Part shown: piece after piece, positions 17,781-26,891 of the stretch
How the letters are laid out: each line of letters starts with the position of its first letter
Numbering within the stretch: the stretch's first letter is position 1
Source of the DNA: an uncultured Rhodospirillaceae bacterium
GTDB taxonomy: Bacteria; Pseudomonadota; Alphaproteobacteria; Rhodospirillales; UBA2165
Direction of reading: 5' to 3'
DNA length: 64,000 bases
Assembly (NCBI GenBank): GCA_913020445.1
Contig: CAJWAR010000005.1
Location: forward strand, 49,414 to 113,413
Notes under the pieces: model-generated
Seen by the model: only the letters and a program-made list of their open reading frames with translations
The model's database searches: none
What the model was told of the DNA's origin: nothing
Position numbers and translations under genes: made by a program

Positions 17781-17909
17781 AAATTACCTTCCCGCCAACT
17801 CTCATTATCAAAATAAATTCAAATTGCCGGTAAAACCGCCTCTGATCCCGCCATATCACATTCGGTAGGTATGGCTAATGACGCTAATAATGAATAATAT
17901 TTAACGTAA

Positions 17910-17981
17910 AGCATTAAATATGTAACACTAAGAGACGAAAACGGCGGTTGGATAAATGTTGAAATCGTCGACTATCATTAA
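17910..17981 (+). pseudogene. Remnant of a HigB/GraT-type toxin gene (3' end only)
   Basis: A short open stretch ends RDENGGWINVEIVDYH followed by TAA. The terminal VEIVDYH is the hallmark ending of HigB/GraT toxins, and the higA antitoxin gene starts 20 bp later, exactly where a partner is expected. Only about 23 codons remain before an in-frame stop at 17907, and no HigB-like N terminus is visible upstream in any frame. The toxin appears to be lost by deletion. Confidence 0.65.
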
Positions 17982-18001
17982 TCGTAAACGGAAATACTAA
18001 A

Positions 18002-18283
18002 ATGCGTATCCCAATTCATCCCGGAGAATTACTTAAAGAAGAACTTGATGCCAGAAATATGAGCGCGAGCGGCCTCGCCAAATGTCTCGGTGTCGATGCG
18101 CCACGAATAAATGACATTATCAGGTGCAAACGGCGAATAACTGCCGATACCGCTCTGAGACTGGCTCAGTATTTTGAGAACTCAGCTGAATTCTGGCTCA
18201 ACCTACAAATGAGACACGATCTCGCCATGGCAAAAAAAGAGTTAGGGGCGAAAATAAAAAAAGAAGTGAGATCAGCCGCTTAG
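18002..18283 (+). CDS. higA: HigA-family antitoxin (orphan)
   Basis: A 93-residue helix-turn-helix protein with the HigA signature: IHPGELLKEELDARNMSASGLAKCLGV, then ITADTALRLAQYFENSAEFWLNLQMRHDLA. HigA neutralises the HigB mRNA interferase and represses the operon. Here only the toxin's last codons remain upstream, so this antitoxin is probably an orphan kept as a repressor or a relic. Converges with argE, 2 bp between stops. Confidence 0.88.
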   Translation: MRIPIHPGELLKEELDARNMSASGLAKCLGVDAPRINDIIRCKRRITADTALRLAQYFENSAEFWLNLQMRHDLAMAKKELGAKIKKEVRSAA

Positions 18284-18285
18284 TC

Positions 18286-19443
18286 CTACCCCACTGCCCA
18301 ATCGGCGAGTTTGAGTAGAAACGCCTCGCATTCTTTGAGTTGCGAAAGCGCAACATATTCGTCCGGCCGGTGGGCTTGGTCGATACTGCCGGGCCCACAA
18401 ATGACCGACGGTACGCCGGCTTCTTGAAAAAGCCCGGCCTCGGCGGCAAATGAAACAACACCCGCTTGGTTTTGGCCGGTTAATTGCCGGACCAGGGCTT
18501 CAGCCGGATTGTCATCCGACGTTTCCAAAGGCGGCGCCGACACTTTGGTTTCGGTCACGATATCGGCCTCTGGTGCAATCTCACGCATTTTCGGGATCAA
18601 AGTCGCTGCGCAATATTCTTCCAATTTTCTGAGCGCAAAGTCGCCGTCGCCGCCCGAAATGCTGCGGCAATCCCAAACAAATTTGCATTCTTCGGCAATG
18701 ATGTTTAGGGCCGTGCCGCCTTCAATGGTGCCGGGAGAAATCGTTGAGTGCGGCGGCTCAAAGCGCTCATCTATGGCACCGCTGGTCTTCAACTCCTCGG
18801 CAATTTCGCCCAAGTAGTGAATACACGCAGCGGCAAAGGAAATCGCATTGACCCCCATATGCGTTTGCGAGGAATGACCCAGTCGCCCAGTGACCGTGGT
18901 CTCAAATAACGCCACGCCTTTATGGGCGTTAACCAGCTTCATGCTGGAGGGCTCGCCGATAATAGCAGCTTGCGGCATCGGGACATCTTTACACATCCGC
19001 GCTATCAGCGCCGGTGCGCCGAGGCAGCCCACTTCCTCGTCATAGCTAAACACCAGATGCAGCGGTATTTTCAAATCCCGAGCGAGAAACTCCGGCACCA
19101 GAGACAAAGCAACCGCGATAAATCCTTTCATATCGCAAGCACCTCGGCCATAGAGCTTTCCCTTCTTTTTGATCATCTTGAAGGGATCGGTGTGCCAATC
19201 CTGACCCTCGACCGGGACGACATCAGTGTGGCCCGAAAGCACGATGCCGCCCTCAACCATGGGCCCGATGGTCGCGATCAGATCGGCCTTAGTACCTTCA
19301 TCATTGGGTGCGATGTTACAGCTGATATCAAAACCAGCCAGATAGTCGGCAACAAATTCGATCAACGCTTTGTTGGAATAGGCCGATACCGTATCGAAAC
19401 CGATCAAACGACCTAGAATTTCTTCATAAGTCATTTGCGACAT
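18286..19443 (-). CDS. argE: Acetylornithine deacetylase
   Basis: Zinc-dependent M20 hydrolase of 385 residues that removes the acetyl group of N-acetylornithine. Metal-site motifs are LSGHTDVVPVEG, GRGACDMKGF, YDEEVGCLGAP and a late GPGSIDQAHRPDE. The cap or dimerisation domain is in the middle (HKGVALFETTVTGRLGHSS). Its start immediately follows the trkH stop, so the two are cotranscribed; argD and argF lie 4 kb away on the other strand. Other M20 deacylases are possible, but the motifs and context favour argE. Confidence 0.9.
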   Translation of the reverse strand: MSQMTYEEILGRLIGFDTVSAYSNKALIEFVADYLAGFDISCNIAPNDEGTKADLIATIGPMVEGGIVLSGHTDVVPVEGQDWHTDPFKMIKKKGKLYGRGACDMKGFIAVALSLVPEFLARDLKIPLHLVFSYDEEVGCLGAPALIARMCKDVPMPQAAIIGEPSSMKLVNAHKGVALFETTVTGRLGHSSQTHMGVNAISFAAACIHYLGEIAEELKTSGAIDERFEPPHSTISPGTIEGGTALNIIAEECKFVWDCRSISGGDGDFALRKLEEYCAATLIPKMREIAPEADIVTETKVSAPPLETSDDNPAEALVRQLTGQNQAGVVSFAAEAGLFQEAGVPSVICGPGSIDQAHRPDEYVALSQLKECEAFLLKLADWAVG

Positions 19444-20892
19444 CTAGGCTCTCCAGAAAGCGCGGGTAAAGAGCACCATGACAGTGAACAGCTCGAGCCG
19501 GCCCAGTAACATGCCAATCGATAAAATCCACTTGGCGGCTGCCGGCAAGCTGGCATAATTTCCTTCCGGCCCAACCACCGGACCAAGCCCAGGACCGACA
19601 TTTGAAATGGCTGAAGCTGCCGCCGAAACACTGGTGATAAAGTCCAGGCCTAAGAACGCCAGCGCAATTGCCAGCAAAGTGTAGGTGAGGAAAAAGACAA
19701 AGAAAAAGCTTAAGACCGACCCGATAACCTCTTCGGGAATAGGCCGGCGGTTATAATAAGGGATAAACACGCCATGCGGCTGGGCGAGGTTTTGAAATTG
19801 GGTTTTCGCCGCCGCATAGAGCACTTGAAAACGAAATATTTTAATGCCGCAGGTAGTTGAACCGGCGCAGCCGCCAATAAACATAATGAAGAAAAACACC
19901 GGGATCGCGAAGTTACCCCAGTTGTCAAAACCGGTCGTTGCATAACCCGTTCCGGTCATGATCGAGACGACATTAAAGGATGAATAACGCAGTGCCAGCA
20001 ATGGGTCTTCCCCATTACCAAGCCACAACCAGCCGGCAACGATGACAACGATGACGGCGAGCACGGTTAAAAACCATTGCACTTGGGTGTCGCGCATCAA
20101 ATTACCGGGCTTGCCTTGAAGAGCCATCAGATAGAGCAAGAACGGCAGACTGCCGAGAATCATGCCAACGGTGATAATCGCATCAACCATCCAGTTGTTA
20201 AAATGCCCAACCGAGCCGTCATAGGTCGAGAATCCGCCGGTAGCGATGGTCGTCATGGCATGGGCCACCGCATCGAAACCGCTCATGCCGGCGAGCCACA
20301 ATAGCATCGCCCAAATGAACGTTAGGGCGACATAAATCACGCCAATTGCCGCCGCCACTTGCGCCGCCCGGGGCAATGCCTTCTCCGATTGATCGGATGA
20401 TTCCATGCGGAATAACTGCATGCCGCCAACCCGCAATAACGGCATCACCGCCAAAGCCATGACAATAATACCGATCCCACCCAGCCACTGCAGCATGGAA
20501 CGCCACAGCAAAAGACCGGGCGGTGCCGTATCCAGGTTCACGATGACGGTCGAGCCGGTCGTCGTGATGCCGGACATAGCTTCAAAGAAAGCGTCCGTAA
20601 TACTGAGATCAAGCTGCGAGAACGCGAACGGCAGCGCCGCAAAGGCGGTTAGCGCAATCCAACTCAATGTCGTCAGAATAAAAGCCTGACGCACCGAGAG
20701 ATTGGCCCCACCGGCCCGGCTCGTCAAAGAGAGTGAGACCCCAATGAATAGCGTGACACCGGCAGCCACGGCAAAAACCTGCCAATCCGGATTACCGGCA
20801 ATGATATCGGCAATCGCCGGCACGATCATCACGACGGCCAATGTTGTCAGCAAAATTCCGAGGATTAGAAATATGGGGCGGAAGTCTATCAC
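19444..20892 (-). CDS. trkH: TrkH-family potassium uptake protein
   Basis: Inner-membrane K+ channel subunit of 482 residues, working with the cytoplasmic regulator TrkA, which is not in this window. It has four repeated membrane-pore-membrane units with filter-like segments (FEAMSGITTTGSTVI; TIATGGFSTYDGS; SIMTGTGYATTGFDNW; ISNVGPGLG) and the conserved RSMLQWLGGIGIIVMALAV. The start is GTG. It is the first gene of a pair with argE, an unusual combination with no obvious functional link. Confidence 0.92.
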   Translation of the reverse strand: MIDFRPIFLILGILLTTLAVVMIVPAIADIIAGNPDWQVFAVAAGVTLFIGVSLSLTSRAGGANLSVRQAFILTTLSWIALTAFAALPFAFSQLDLSITDAFFEAMSGITTTGSTVIVNLDTAPPGLLLWRSMLQWLGGIGIIVMALAVMPLLRVGGMQLFRMESSDQSEKALPRAAQVAAAIGVIYVALTFIWAMLLWLAGMSGFDAVAHAMTTIATGGFSTYDGSVGHFNNWMVDAIITVGMILGSLPFLLYLMALQGKPGNLMRDTQVQWFLTVLAVIVVIVAGWLWLGNGEDPLLALRYSSFNVVSIMTGTGYATTGFDNWGNFAIPVFFFIMFIGGCAGSTTCGIKIFRFQVLYAAAKTQFQNLAQPHGVFIPYYNRRPIPEEVIGSVLSFFFVFFLTYTLLAIALAFLGLDFITSVSAAASAISNVGPGLGPVVGPEGNYASLPAAAKWILSIGMLLGRLELFTVMVLFTRAFWRA

Positions 20893-21024
20893 GTCGAATT
20901 GGTCCTAAGTTTTCACCGCTTTTAATTACGATGCTCCATTCATATGGAAATGGCCAATTATTTTAGAGCGTCTTACATTCCCTAATGCTGGGCCCCAGCG
21001 CTTAGCCAAAGACCCAATTAGATA

Positions 21025-21624
21025 TTAGCCATAATGACCATTTTTGGGATTACCAATAATTGCCATAAATTCACGCCGGGTTGACGGATCGTCACGAAAA
21101 GCACCCAACATCGTGCTGGTCACCATATTGACGCCCGGCTTATCAATACCGCGGGTAGTCATACATTCATGCGCTGCTTCAATCACCACGGCGACACCAA
21201 TCGGGTCCAAAACTTCGTTCAGGGTGTTGGCGATCTGCGCTGTCATTTTTTCCTGGATTTGCAACCGGCGGCCAAAGCTTTCGACCAGGCGGGCCAATTT
21301 ACTAATGCCGACAACGCGGGATTTTGGCAGATAGGCGATATGAACTTTACCCAATATTGGGGCGATGTGATGTTCGCAATGCGAGGCAAACGGAATGTCT
21401 TTGAGCACAACGACTTCGTCATAGCCATCGGTCTCATCAAAACTCCGGCCCAGTATTTTAACCGGGTCGTCGTCGTAACCGCTAAAGTATTCTTCATAAG
21501 CACGCACAACGCGTGCCGGGGTATCGATTAGACCATCACGGTCGGGATCATCACCGGTCCATTGCAACAAAACGCGGACTGCTGCTTCGGCTTTTTCCCG
21601 GCTCGGCTTGTTATTACTGGTCAC
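21025..21624 (-). CDS. folE: GTP cyclohydrolase I
   Basis: Cytoplasmic zinc enzyme making 7,8-dihydroneopterin triphosphate from GTP, first step of folate synthesis. The 199 residues carry the zinc and active-site motif [48 protein letters not shown] and the second zinc Cys in [16 protein letters not shown] ribosome site precedes the GTG start. It stands alone in its strand context. Confidence 0.95.
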   Translation of the reverse strand: MTSNNKPSREKAEAAVRVLLQWTGDDPDRDGLIDTPARVVRAYEEYFSGYDDDPVKILGRSFDETDGYDEVVVLKDIPFASHCEHHIAPILGKVHIAYLPKSRVVGISKLARLVESFGRRLQIQEKMTAQIANTLNEVLDPIGVAVVIEAAHECMTTRGIDKPGVNMVTSTMLGAFRDDPSTRREFMAIIGNPKNGHYG

Positions 21625-21800
21625 TTGCTTTTCCTCTCATTGACTAAATGACCCGCCACCGGCGAGCCACTATTACCCCCAATATGCACCAATTAGCGGG
21701 CGCGTCATTCTTAGGTAATTCCAAAACGGGCATAACATAGCGATTTTTTCCGCTTGCACCAGCCCGAAGCGATAAGTCATTCAAATTGTTGGATAAAATC

Positions 21801-22193
21801 TTAGTTAATAAGGGTCAAATCGTGCGGTGAATCGAGCGAAAACGCAGGCACGGAAACGCTGAAATTCCTGCCATCTTTCCCAATCATTTGATAGCTGCCG
21901 ACCATAAAGCCGGAAGGCGTCGCCAGCGGCGTGCCACTGGTATATTCGAAACTTTCGCCCGGTTCCAACACCGGCTGTTCTCCAACCACCCCTTCACCGC
22001 GCACTTCATGGACCCGGCCTTGAGAATCGGTGATGTGCCAATGGCGGCGCATCAGCTGTACCCGGTCATCACCTTGATTTTCAATGCGGATATGGTAAGC
22101 CCAAACATAATGGAAATCTTCGGGCTCAGACTGATCCTCCATAAAAATGGGATCCACAGAAATCTTAATCGATTTGGTCACTTCCGAATACAT
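21801..22193 (-). CDS. apaG: ApaG protein
   Basis: A 130-residue fibronectin-III-like protein of the ApaG family, linked to Co2+/Mg2+ efflux phenotypes, biochemical role unsettled. The conserved YVWAYHIRIENQGDDRVQLMRRHWHITDS, GVVGEQPVLEPGESFEYTSG and MVGSYQM segments are all present. Length is typical. It is transcribed toward folE, with 176 bp between. Confidence 0.92.
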   Translation of the reverse strand: MYSEVTKSIKISVDPIFMEDQSEPEDFHYVWAYHIRIENQGDDRVQLMRRHWHITDSQGRVHEVRGEGVVGEQPVLEPGESFEYTSGTPLATPSGFMVGSYQMIGKDGRNFSVSVPAFSLDSPHDLTLIN

Positions 22194-22289
22194 GTTTGAT
22201 CCATCGGCTAAACACTGAATAACATCTTATTTTTTGTTTAGCACGATTCGCGGAATCAGAACACTATTTTTGATCGGCAGCCAAATAAC

Positions 22290-23213
22290 TTAAAGCGCAG
22301 GCGCCGGCCCAACGGTAATTTCCACTCTCCGGTTGGCAGGCTCTTTGAAGCCATCGGCGGTTGCTACTTTGGGACGCGTTTCGCCGAAAGCATGGGCGGC
22401 AATCATCTGCACTGGTATACCGCGCTCGATCAGAGCCCGGCGCACCGCTTCGGAACGCAGCCGGGAAAGATTTAGATTATAAGGTTTTTTGCCCGCCCGG
22501 TCGGTATGACCGGCCAAAACTATCGCCACCGGTGAACCAGCGCGGTAGGCCTGAACCACCCGATCAATTTGATCTTCTCCCAGCTTACCAATTGCTGATT
22601 TATCAAACGGAAAATGCAGTATGTAGGTACGCGTTTCATAGGCTGATCGCGGTGAGATCAAGGTTTGGCGGGCAGGTACCACGCGCGCTCGCTTGGCCAT
22701 TGGCAAATACCGGCTCTGCGCCAGCGCAGCCATTTCTTCCAACCGCTCGACCGCTGAATAGAAGCCGTTCCGGCATTTGGCGATATCATCAACCTGCCAA
22801 TTTTCTTCCCTTTGCTCGATCCAGCAGTCGAAATTTACCTGTGCTGCCGCCGCGACTTTAGGCAATTGAATTTTTGAATGACGATCGAGAATGTGAATAA
22901 GGCGCTCCCGGGCACCTTTAAACATCTGTTGTTGATCCTTGGTCAGCCACCAATCTGCAACTTTCTCCGGCACCACGGCTTGGCTGGCAAACGCCTGTTG
23001 TGCCTTCTCACCGAAATGCGCACCATCGATTAAATCAACCATGTCATCGTGTTCGGAAATAGCGAATTTCTTGTAAGCGCGGCCAAGCTCAGCAGAAAAA
23101 CTGCCGCCCTCACCGTTTTGTTGGCGCAGCGCATCGTAGTCGAATGTGGCACCACAGGCGGAAACCATAAACGCTAAGCCAATTATTGCGAATTTTTGTG
23201 CGATCTGGAACAT
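22290..23213 (-). CDS. OmpA-family lipoprotein
   Basis: A 307-residue envelope protein with a lipobox at residues about 17-21 (MVSACGA). The middle is helical and contains little recognisable. The C-terminal OmpA domain (about 195-305) binds peptidoglycan and holds VAIVLAGHTDRAGKKPYN and LSRLRSEAVRRALIERG, both classic for the family. A GGAGA ribosome site precedes the ATG. Likely a link between outer membrane and cell wall; the middle domain's role is unknown. Confidence 0.87.
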   Translation of the reverse strand: MFQIAQKFAIIGLAFMVSACGATFDYDALRQQNGEGGSFSAELGRAYKKFAISEHDDMVDLIDGAHFGEKAQQAFASQAVVPEKVADWWLTKDQQQMFKGARERLIHILDRHSKIQLPKVAAAAQVNFDCWIEQREENWQVDDIAKCRNGFYSAVERLEEMAALAQSRYLPMAKRARVVPARQTLISPRSAYETRTYILHFPFDKSAIGKLGEDQIDRVVQAYRAGSPVAIVLAGHTDRAGKKPYNLNLSRLRSEAVRRALIERGIPVQMIAAHAFGETRPKVATADGFKEPANRRVEITVGPAPAL

Positions 23214-23310
23214 ACCTATCTCCCCGATATTTTTTCAAGGCAGGCAAAATCGCAACCAATCGAGGCACCCCGAAGGCACAATAAGGCAACAAGGTGACGA
23301 TTCGGGGGTA

Positions 23311-24177
23311 TTAATTTGTCGCGAAATTAATGGGTGAGCTCAAATCAATCGCCTGACCAGTCAGCGCTTTTTCCGCCTCCGGCAGGACATCAAGGCTGGG
23401 CCACAGACCATTTTCAAGGCAGTCCGCGTAGCCGGCAGGTAATTCTTCGTTGCGCATTTTTTGCGCTGGCACGGCAGCATCATAGGTTAAGGCATGGTGC
23501 TGAATTTCCAGCCCGCCCTCTCTGGGCGTTAAGATGCTGTACCATACCCGGGGTGTGCCATCATTGGCCGGCATACCGATGACCCCCGGATTATGCCAAA
23601 ACCTGCCTTCTATAACGCGGGTGAATGGCAGGCCGCAATGGCCGCCGATCACACCATCGCATTGCGCCAGATCGATTTCCCGGGCAAGAACGGGCTCGGG
23701 CGTCGAGGCAAAAACAAATTGGGCTATTTCAGAAACACTACCATGAATAACCACCAATTCGAGCTCGGCCATTTCAAGCTTGATCAGGCGCGGCAAGGCG
23801 CACATCCAGGCCTTGGCATCATCATCCAAATGAGCCGCCGCATGGGCGTACCATTGAATAGACAATAAGTCGCAAGCGGTGCCTTCTTCAAAACCGCAGC
23901 CGCAATCCTCAGCGCCGCTGCCAAGCTGTTCCTCGCAATTGCCCATCACGACAGCAATATTGTTTTCCCTCAGCAGGGTCACCGTCGCTTGCGGCTCAGC
24001 GCAATAAGCAACCACATCACCGGTGCAGATTAAATGATCATCGGGAATGCCCAGCCGGCTCGCTTCATTTAAGAGCGCTTGGGTCGCTGCCAAATTGCCA
24101 TACGGCCCGCCAAAAACCAGGACTGGTCCGTCAACGGACTTAATTGGCGACACTGCAGGAGCCGCCCCCCAAGACAC
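23311..24177 (-). CDS. Calcineurin-like metallophosphoesterase family protein with degenerate metal site
   Basis: A 288-residue protein aligned by eye with calcineurin-like phosphoesterases: LVFGGPYGNLAATQALL corresponds to the usual D-x-H-G-N start, TGDVVAYCAEP to GDxxxYGP, VMGNCEEQL to GNHD, VIHGS to the HG motif and GHCGLPF to GHTH. Several ligands differ: the first Asp and His are replaced, GNHD is GNCE and the last His is Gly. A Cys cluster (EDCGCGF, then a later Cys) is added. The GTG start lies inside the radical SAM gene; a GTG at 24153 is an alternative. The pair is probably co-translated. Confidence 0.78.
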   Translation of the reverse strand: MSWGAAPAVSPIKSVDGPVLVFGGPYGNLAATQALLNEASRLGIPDDHLICTGDVVAYCAEPQATVTLLRENNIAVVMGNCEEQLGSGAEDCGCGFEEGTACDLLSIQWYAHAAAHLDDDAKAWMCALPRLIKLEMAELELVVIHGSVSEIAQFVFASTPEPVLAREIDLAQCDGVIGGHCGLPFTRVIEGRFWHNPGVIGMPANDGTPRVWYSILTPREGGLEIQHHALTYDAAVPAQKMRNEELPAGYADCLENGLWPSLDVLPEAEKALTGQAIDLSSPINFATN

Positions 24178-25099
24178 AGAAGCGGGCGCAATGGGGATGA
24201 TTAAGCTTCACCGAATTGGCCGCCTCCGTAAGGCCGTGGCCAAGTTCAAATTGGGTATCATAGGGCAACAACGTGCAAGGCGTCACAACCGGGTGGTCAG
24301 CATCCTTCCGCTTCACAATCATCCGCGAGGTCGCACACATCATGGCATCCGGCCGGACACCTAAAATTTCCCAGCAGGCGATGGTGATTTCCGGTACGTC
24401 CAAGCCTTCGTTCATTTCCGGAAACAACACCAGCGCCAGCGGATCATCGGCATCAATTTCAACTGCGATTTCCTTAAACAATTGGGCATAAGCGGCGCGA
24501 GTGTCCGCTTCACTTTCGCCCCAGCGCTGGCGCCCGGCAGCGGTAACATTAAGGCCATTCGATGCCGCCCAAGTGAGCCCCTCAATCATCGGCTGCCAAT
24601 TGCCTCGCCCACGCAATTCTTCATGCCCCGCCGGAGTATGATGGTCGATCGAAATCCGTAGACTAAGCTTGCTGCCAAATTGTTCTTTTAATTTTAACAA
24701 TTCCGGCTTTCTGTGCTGCATTGGCTTCATCGCGTTGGTCAGCACCAGAACTTCAAAACCCTGCTCCAGAGACACCTCTATCATAGAAATAATATTCGGA
24801 TTCATGAAAGGCTCGCCGCCGGTAAAGGCGATCTCTTCAACTTTCAGCCCTTCGGATTTTATTTCATCAAGATAAGAAATAACTTCGGCCTGGGTGAGAT
24901 AAGAGAGCCTGTCATTGGTCGGCGACGATTCAATATAACAATCCAAGCAGGTTAGATTACAGAGCGTGCCGGTGTTAAACCAAAGTGTGCGGAGATGTGT
25001 GAGACCGACGATCGCCCGCTCGGCGCCATCAGCCGTGAAATCCGGGTTTTGAAACTTGCGGGGATCGAGTAACGGTGCGGTTGATAAATCGTTAGGCAT
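24140..25099 (-). CDS. Radical SAM protein of unknown substrate
   Basis: A 319-residue radical SAM enzyme. The cluster motif C-x3-C-x2-C is at residues 47-54 (CNLTCLDC), followed by the SAM-binding GGEP (FTGGEPFMNP) and a TIM-barrel pattern (FEVLVLTNAM; LSLRISIDHHTP). The C terminus has three clustered cysteines (HCARFCVLGGGSC) after TPCTLLPYD, which may bind a second cluster, as in SPASM-like enzymes. It overlaps a degenerate metallophosphoesterase gene. No precursor peptide or known cofactor pathway is adjacent. Confidence 0.88.
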   Translation of the reverse strand: MPNDLSTAPLLDPRKFQNPDFTADGAERAIVGLTHLRTLWFNTGTLCNLTCLDCYIESSPTNDRLSYLTQAEVISYLDEIKSEGLKVEEIAFTGGEPFMNPNIISMIEVSLEQGFEVLVLTNAMKPMQHRKPELLKLKEQFGSKLSLRISIDHHTPAGHEELRGRGNWQPMIEGLTWAASNGLNVTAAGRQRWGESEADTRAAYAQLFKEIAVEIDADDPLALVLFPEMNEGLDVPEITIACWEILGVRPDAMMCATSRMIVKRKDADHPVVTPCTLLPYDTQFELGHGLTEAANSVKLNHPHCARFCVLGGGSCSVAN

Positions 25100-25263
25100 A
25101 AGGGGCCATCTTTCTTCATTAAAACTGCGCTCAATTTAGGGGCGGCACTTTGGATTGCCAACACAAAAAACCGTGTGCCACGGCAGCGCCAAAGGTTTTA
25201 TAGCATGCCGCCTCGTGTTAAGTATATTTGAACAAAAAAATAATAAATGGGGAGAAAGGTAGC

Positions 25264-26196
25264 ATGCCAGTTCGCAATCTTCAGTATTATGCATTGACCG
25301 TGCCGGATATAGAAATCGGCAGTAAATTCTTTACCGATTTTGGCCTGAAGACATCGCTGCGGGACGGCAACGTCATCGCCAGATGCTTTGGCAGAGATCA
25401 AGATCAAGTCATCCTCACCGAGGGTGACCGCAAACGTCTGCATCATGTCAGCTTCGGCACCACCGCTGACGATCTACCAATACTTCAGAAAAACATCGAG
25501 GCCGCCGGCGTTAAACTCGTTGATGCTCCCAAATCAATTCCCGGCGGCGGCATATGGTTTGAAGATTTCGACGGCATGCTGACCAATATTAGCGTCGCTA
25601 ATGACACGCCCTGGGAAGAAGGTCTGGCGCCGACTTTTAACACGCCCACCAACCGGCCGCGGCTCGGCAAACGCACCGAGCTCATTACCGACCCGCCGGT
25701 GCGGCCACGCCGCTTAGGCCATCTTGTATTGTTTACCAAAGATGCGTTACGCAAACAAAAGTTCTATATCGATGTTCTGGGTCTCGCCCTGGCTGACCGG
25801 GTCGCCGATTTCCTGCACTTCCTTTACAGCCGCACCGGCAGCGATCATCACATTGTCGCCATCGCGCAGAGTGGTGATTACGGCATCCAGCATGTCGGCT
25901 TTGAGGTTGGCAGCACTGATGAAGTGGGTATGGGTGGCCGCCAAATGACGGATAAGGGCTACATTCATTGCTGGGGACCGGGACGTCATGGACCAGGCTC
26001 AAATGTATTTTTCTATATGCGTGACCCTTGGAATAGCATTGTCGAATATTTCGCCGATATGGATTACATCGAAGAAGGTACGGATTGGGAGCCCGTCGAC
26101 TGGGCGACCAAAGAAGAAACCGTCATCTGGGGTGACAATGAGCCAAAGGATTTCCCCACCAATTTCGAAATCCTCGATGGCCCGGGCATGCATTAA
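25264..26196 (+). CDS. VOC-family dioxygenase (type I extradiol ring-cleavage-like)
   Basis: A 310-residue protein with two vicinal-oxygen-chelate modules, the architecture of 2,3-dihydroxybiphenyl and catechol 2,3-dioxygenases. The C-terminal module holds the expected iron ligands in order: His in LGHLVLFTKD, His in GIQHVGFEV and Glu in NSIVEYFADM, with a supporting HCWGPGRHGPGSNVFFYM loop. The ATG at 25264 with GGAGAAAGG upstream is chosen over a TTG at 25228. No other aromatic-degradation genes adjoin it, so the substrate is open. Diverges from the radical SAM gene. Confidence 0.85.
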   Translation: MPVRNLQYYALTVPDIEIGSKFFTDFGLKTSLRDGNVIARCFGRDQDQVILTEGDRKRLHHVSFGTTADDLPILQKNIEAAGVKLVDAPKSIPGGGIWFEDFDGMLTNISVANDTPWEEGLAPTFNTPTNRPRLGKRTELITDPPVRPRRLGHLVLFTKDALRKQKFYIDVLGLALADRVADFLHFLYSRTGSDHHIVAIAQSGDYGIQHVGFEVGSTDEVGMGGRQMTDKGYIHCWGPGRHGPGSNVFFYMRDPWNSIVEYFADMDYIEEGTDWEPVDWATKEETVIWGDNEPKDFPTNFEILDGPGMH

Positions 26197-26282
26197 AACA
26201 GCATTCAATAACAGGACTTGTTTCCTTGTTCTAAGAAGATTACTTAAGCGTCCTAGAATTTGTCAAAGCCAGGAGCGGTCTT

Positions 26283-26891
26283 TTGGACGAGCATGATATT
26301 ACCCGTCATGATTACGGCGGCAAAGTTGAGACCGATTGCAAGAAATTTGTCGCCGGGTTGATTGAGCTGTTTGACGATCTCGCCGACTTCGCCCTCAGCC
26401 GGCTTTATAAACAGGTCTACAGCGTCAATCCGGATTTCGATGTCGACAAGCTGCCGCAAGCAGATGTCGATCATTTCAAATTGACTTGGTATGTCGCCCT
26501 GGCTGAGCTGATGTTTTACAGCATGGCTGATCAAGCCAAACTCGCCGACGTTAAAGACGCTTTTTATGATGAAATGGAACTGACGGCAGCAGAGCGGAAT
26601 GCCATACCTTTCCTATTGGAAGCCCGCGCAGCTATGCCAAAAATTATTGCCCGCAATAGCGACTTCATTGAGCGCGGGATCGTTAATGCACCGATGAGTA
26701 ACCGCGAGGAAGATACGCCGCGCAATCGAGGGCTGGGTCCGGAACTCGCCAACGTAATTTTAGAAACGTCTTTCGCCACCAACCCGATGATTGGACCGGC
26801 TTACGAAGATATCCTGGAAACTTTCGAGCTCGAATTTAACAACGCCTATGGGCATTGCTCGATTGCCTGCTCAACCTTCACCATCATCTGA
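26283..26891 (+). CDS. Hypothetical helical protein
   Basis: I do not recognise this 202-residue protein. It is soluble, acidic and mostly helical, with VETDCKKFVAGLIELFDDLADFALSRLY at the start, an Asp-rich segment (NPDFDVDKLPQADVDHF) and a C-terminal ETFELEFNNAYGHCSIACS. No signal peptide, membrane segment or catalytic motif is apparent. A TTG start is supported by AGGAG 7 bases upstream. The 3' end overlaps the convergent response regulator by 21 bp. Confidence 0.6.
   Translation: MDEHDITRHDYGGKVETDCKKFVAGLIELFDDLADFALSRLYKQVYSVNPDFDVDKLPQADVDHFKLTWYVALAELMFYSMADQAKLADVKDAFYDEMELTAAERNAIPFLLEARAAMPKIIARNSDFIERGIVNAPMSNREEDTPRNRGLGPELANVILETSFATNPMIGPAYEDILETFELEFNNAYGHCSIACSTFTII

Noticed and set aside
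18922..19416. A 164-codon open frame antisense to argE
   Set aside because: A shadow of the conserved M20 deacetylase with no family features of its own.
20988..21004. GCTGGG/CCCAGC palindrome after folE as a terminator
   Set aside because: One-base loop and no T tract on the minus strand.
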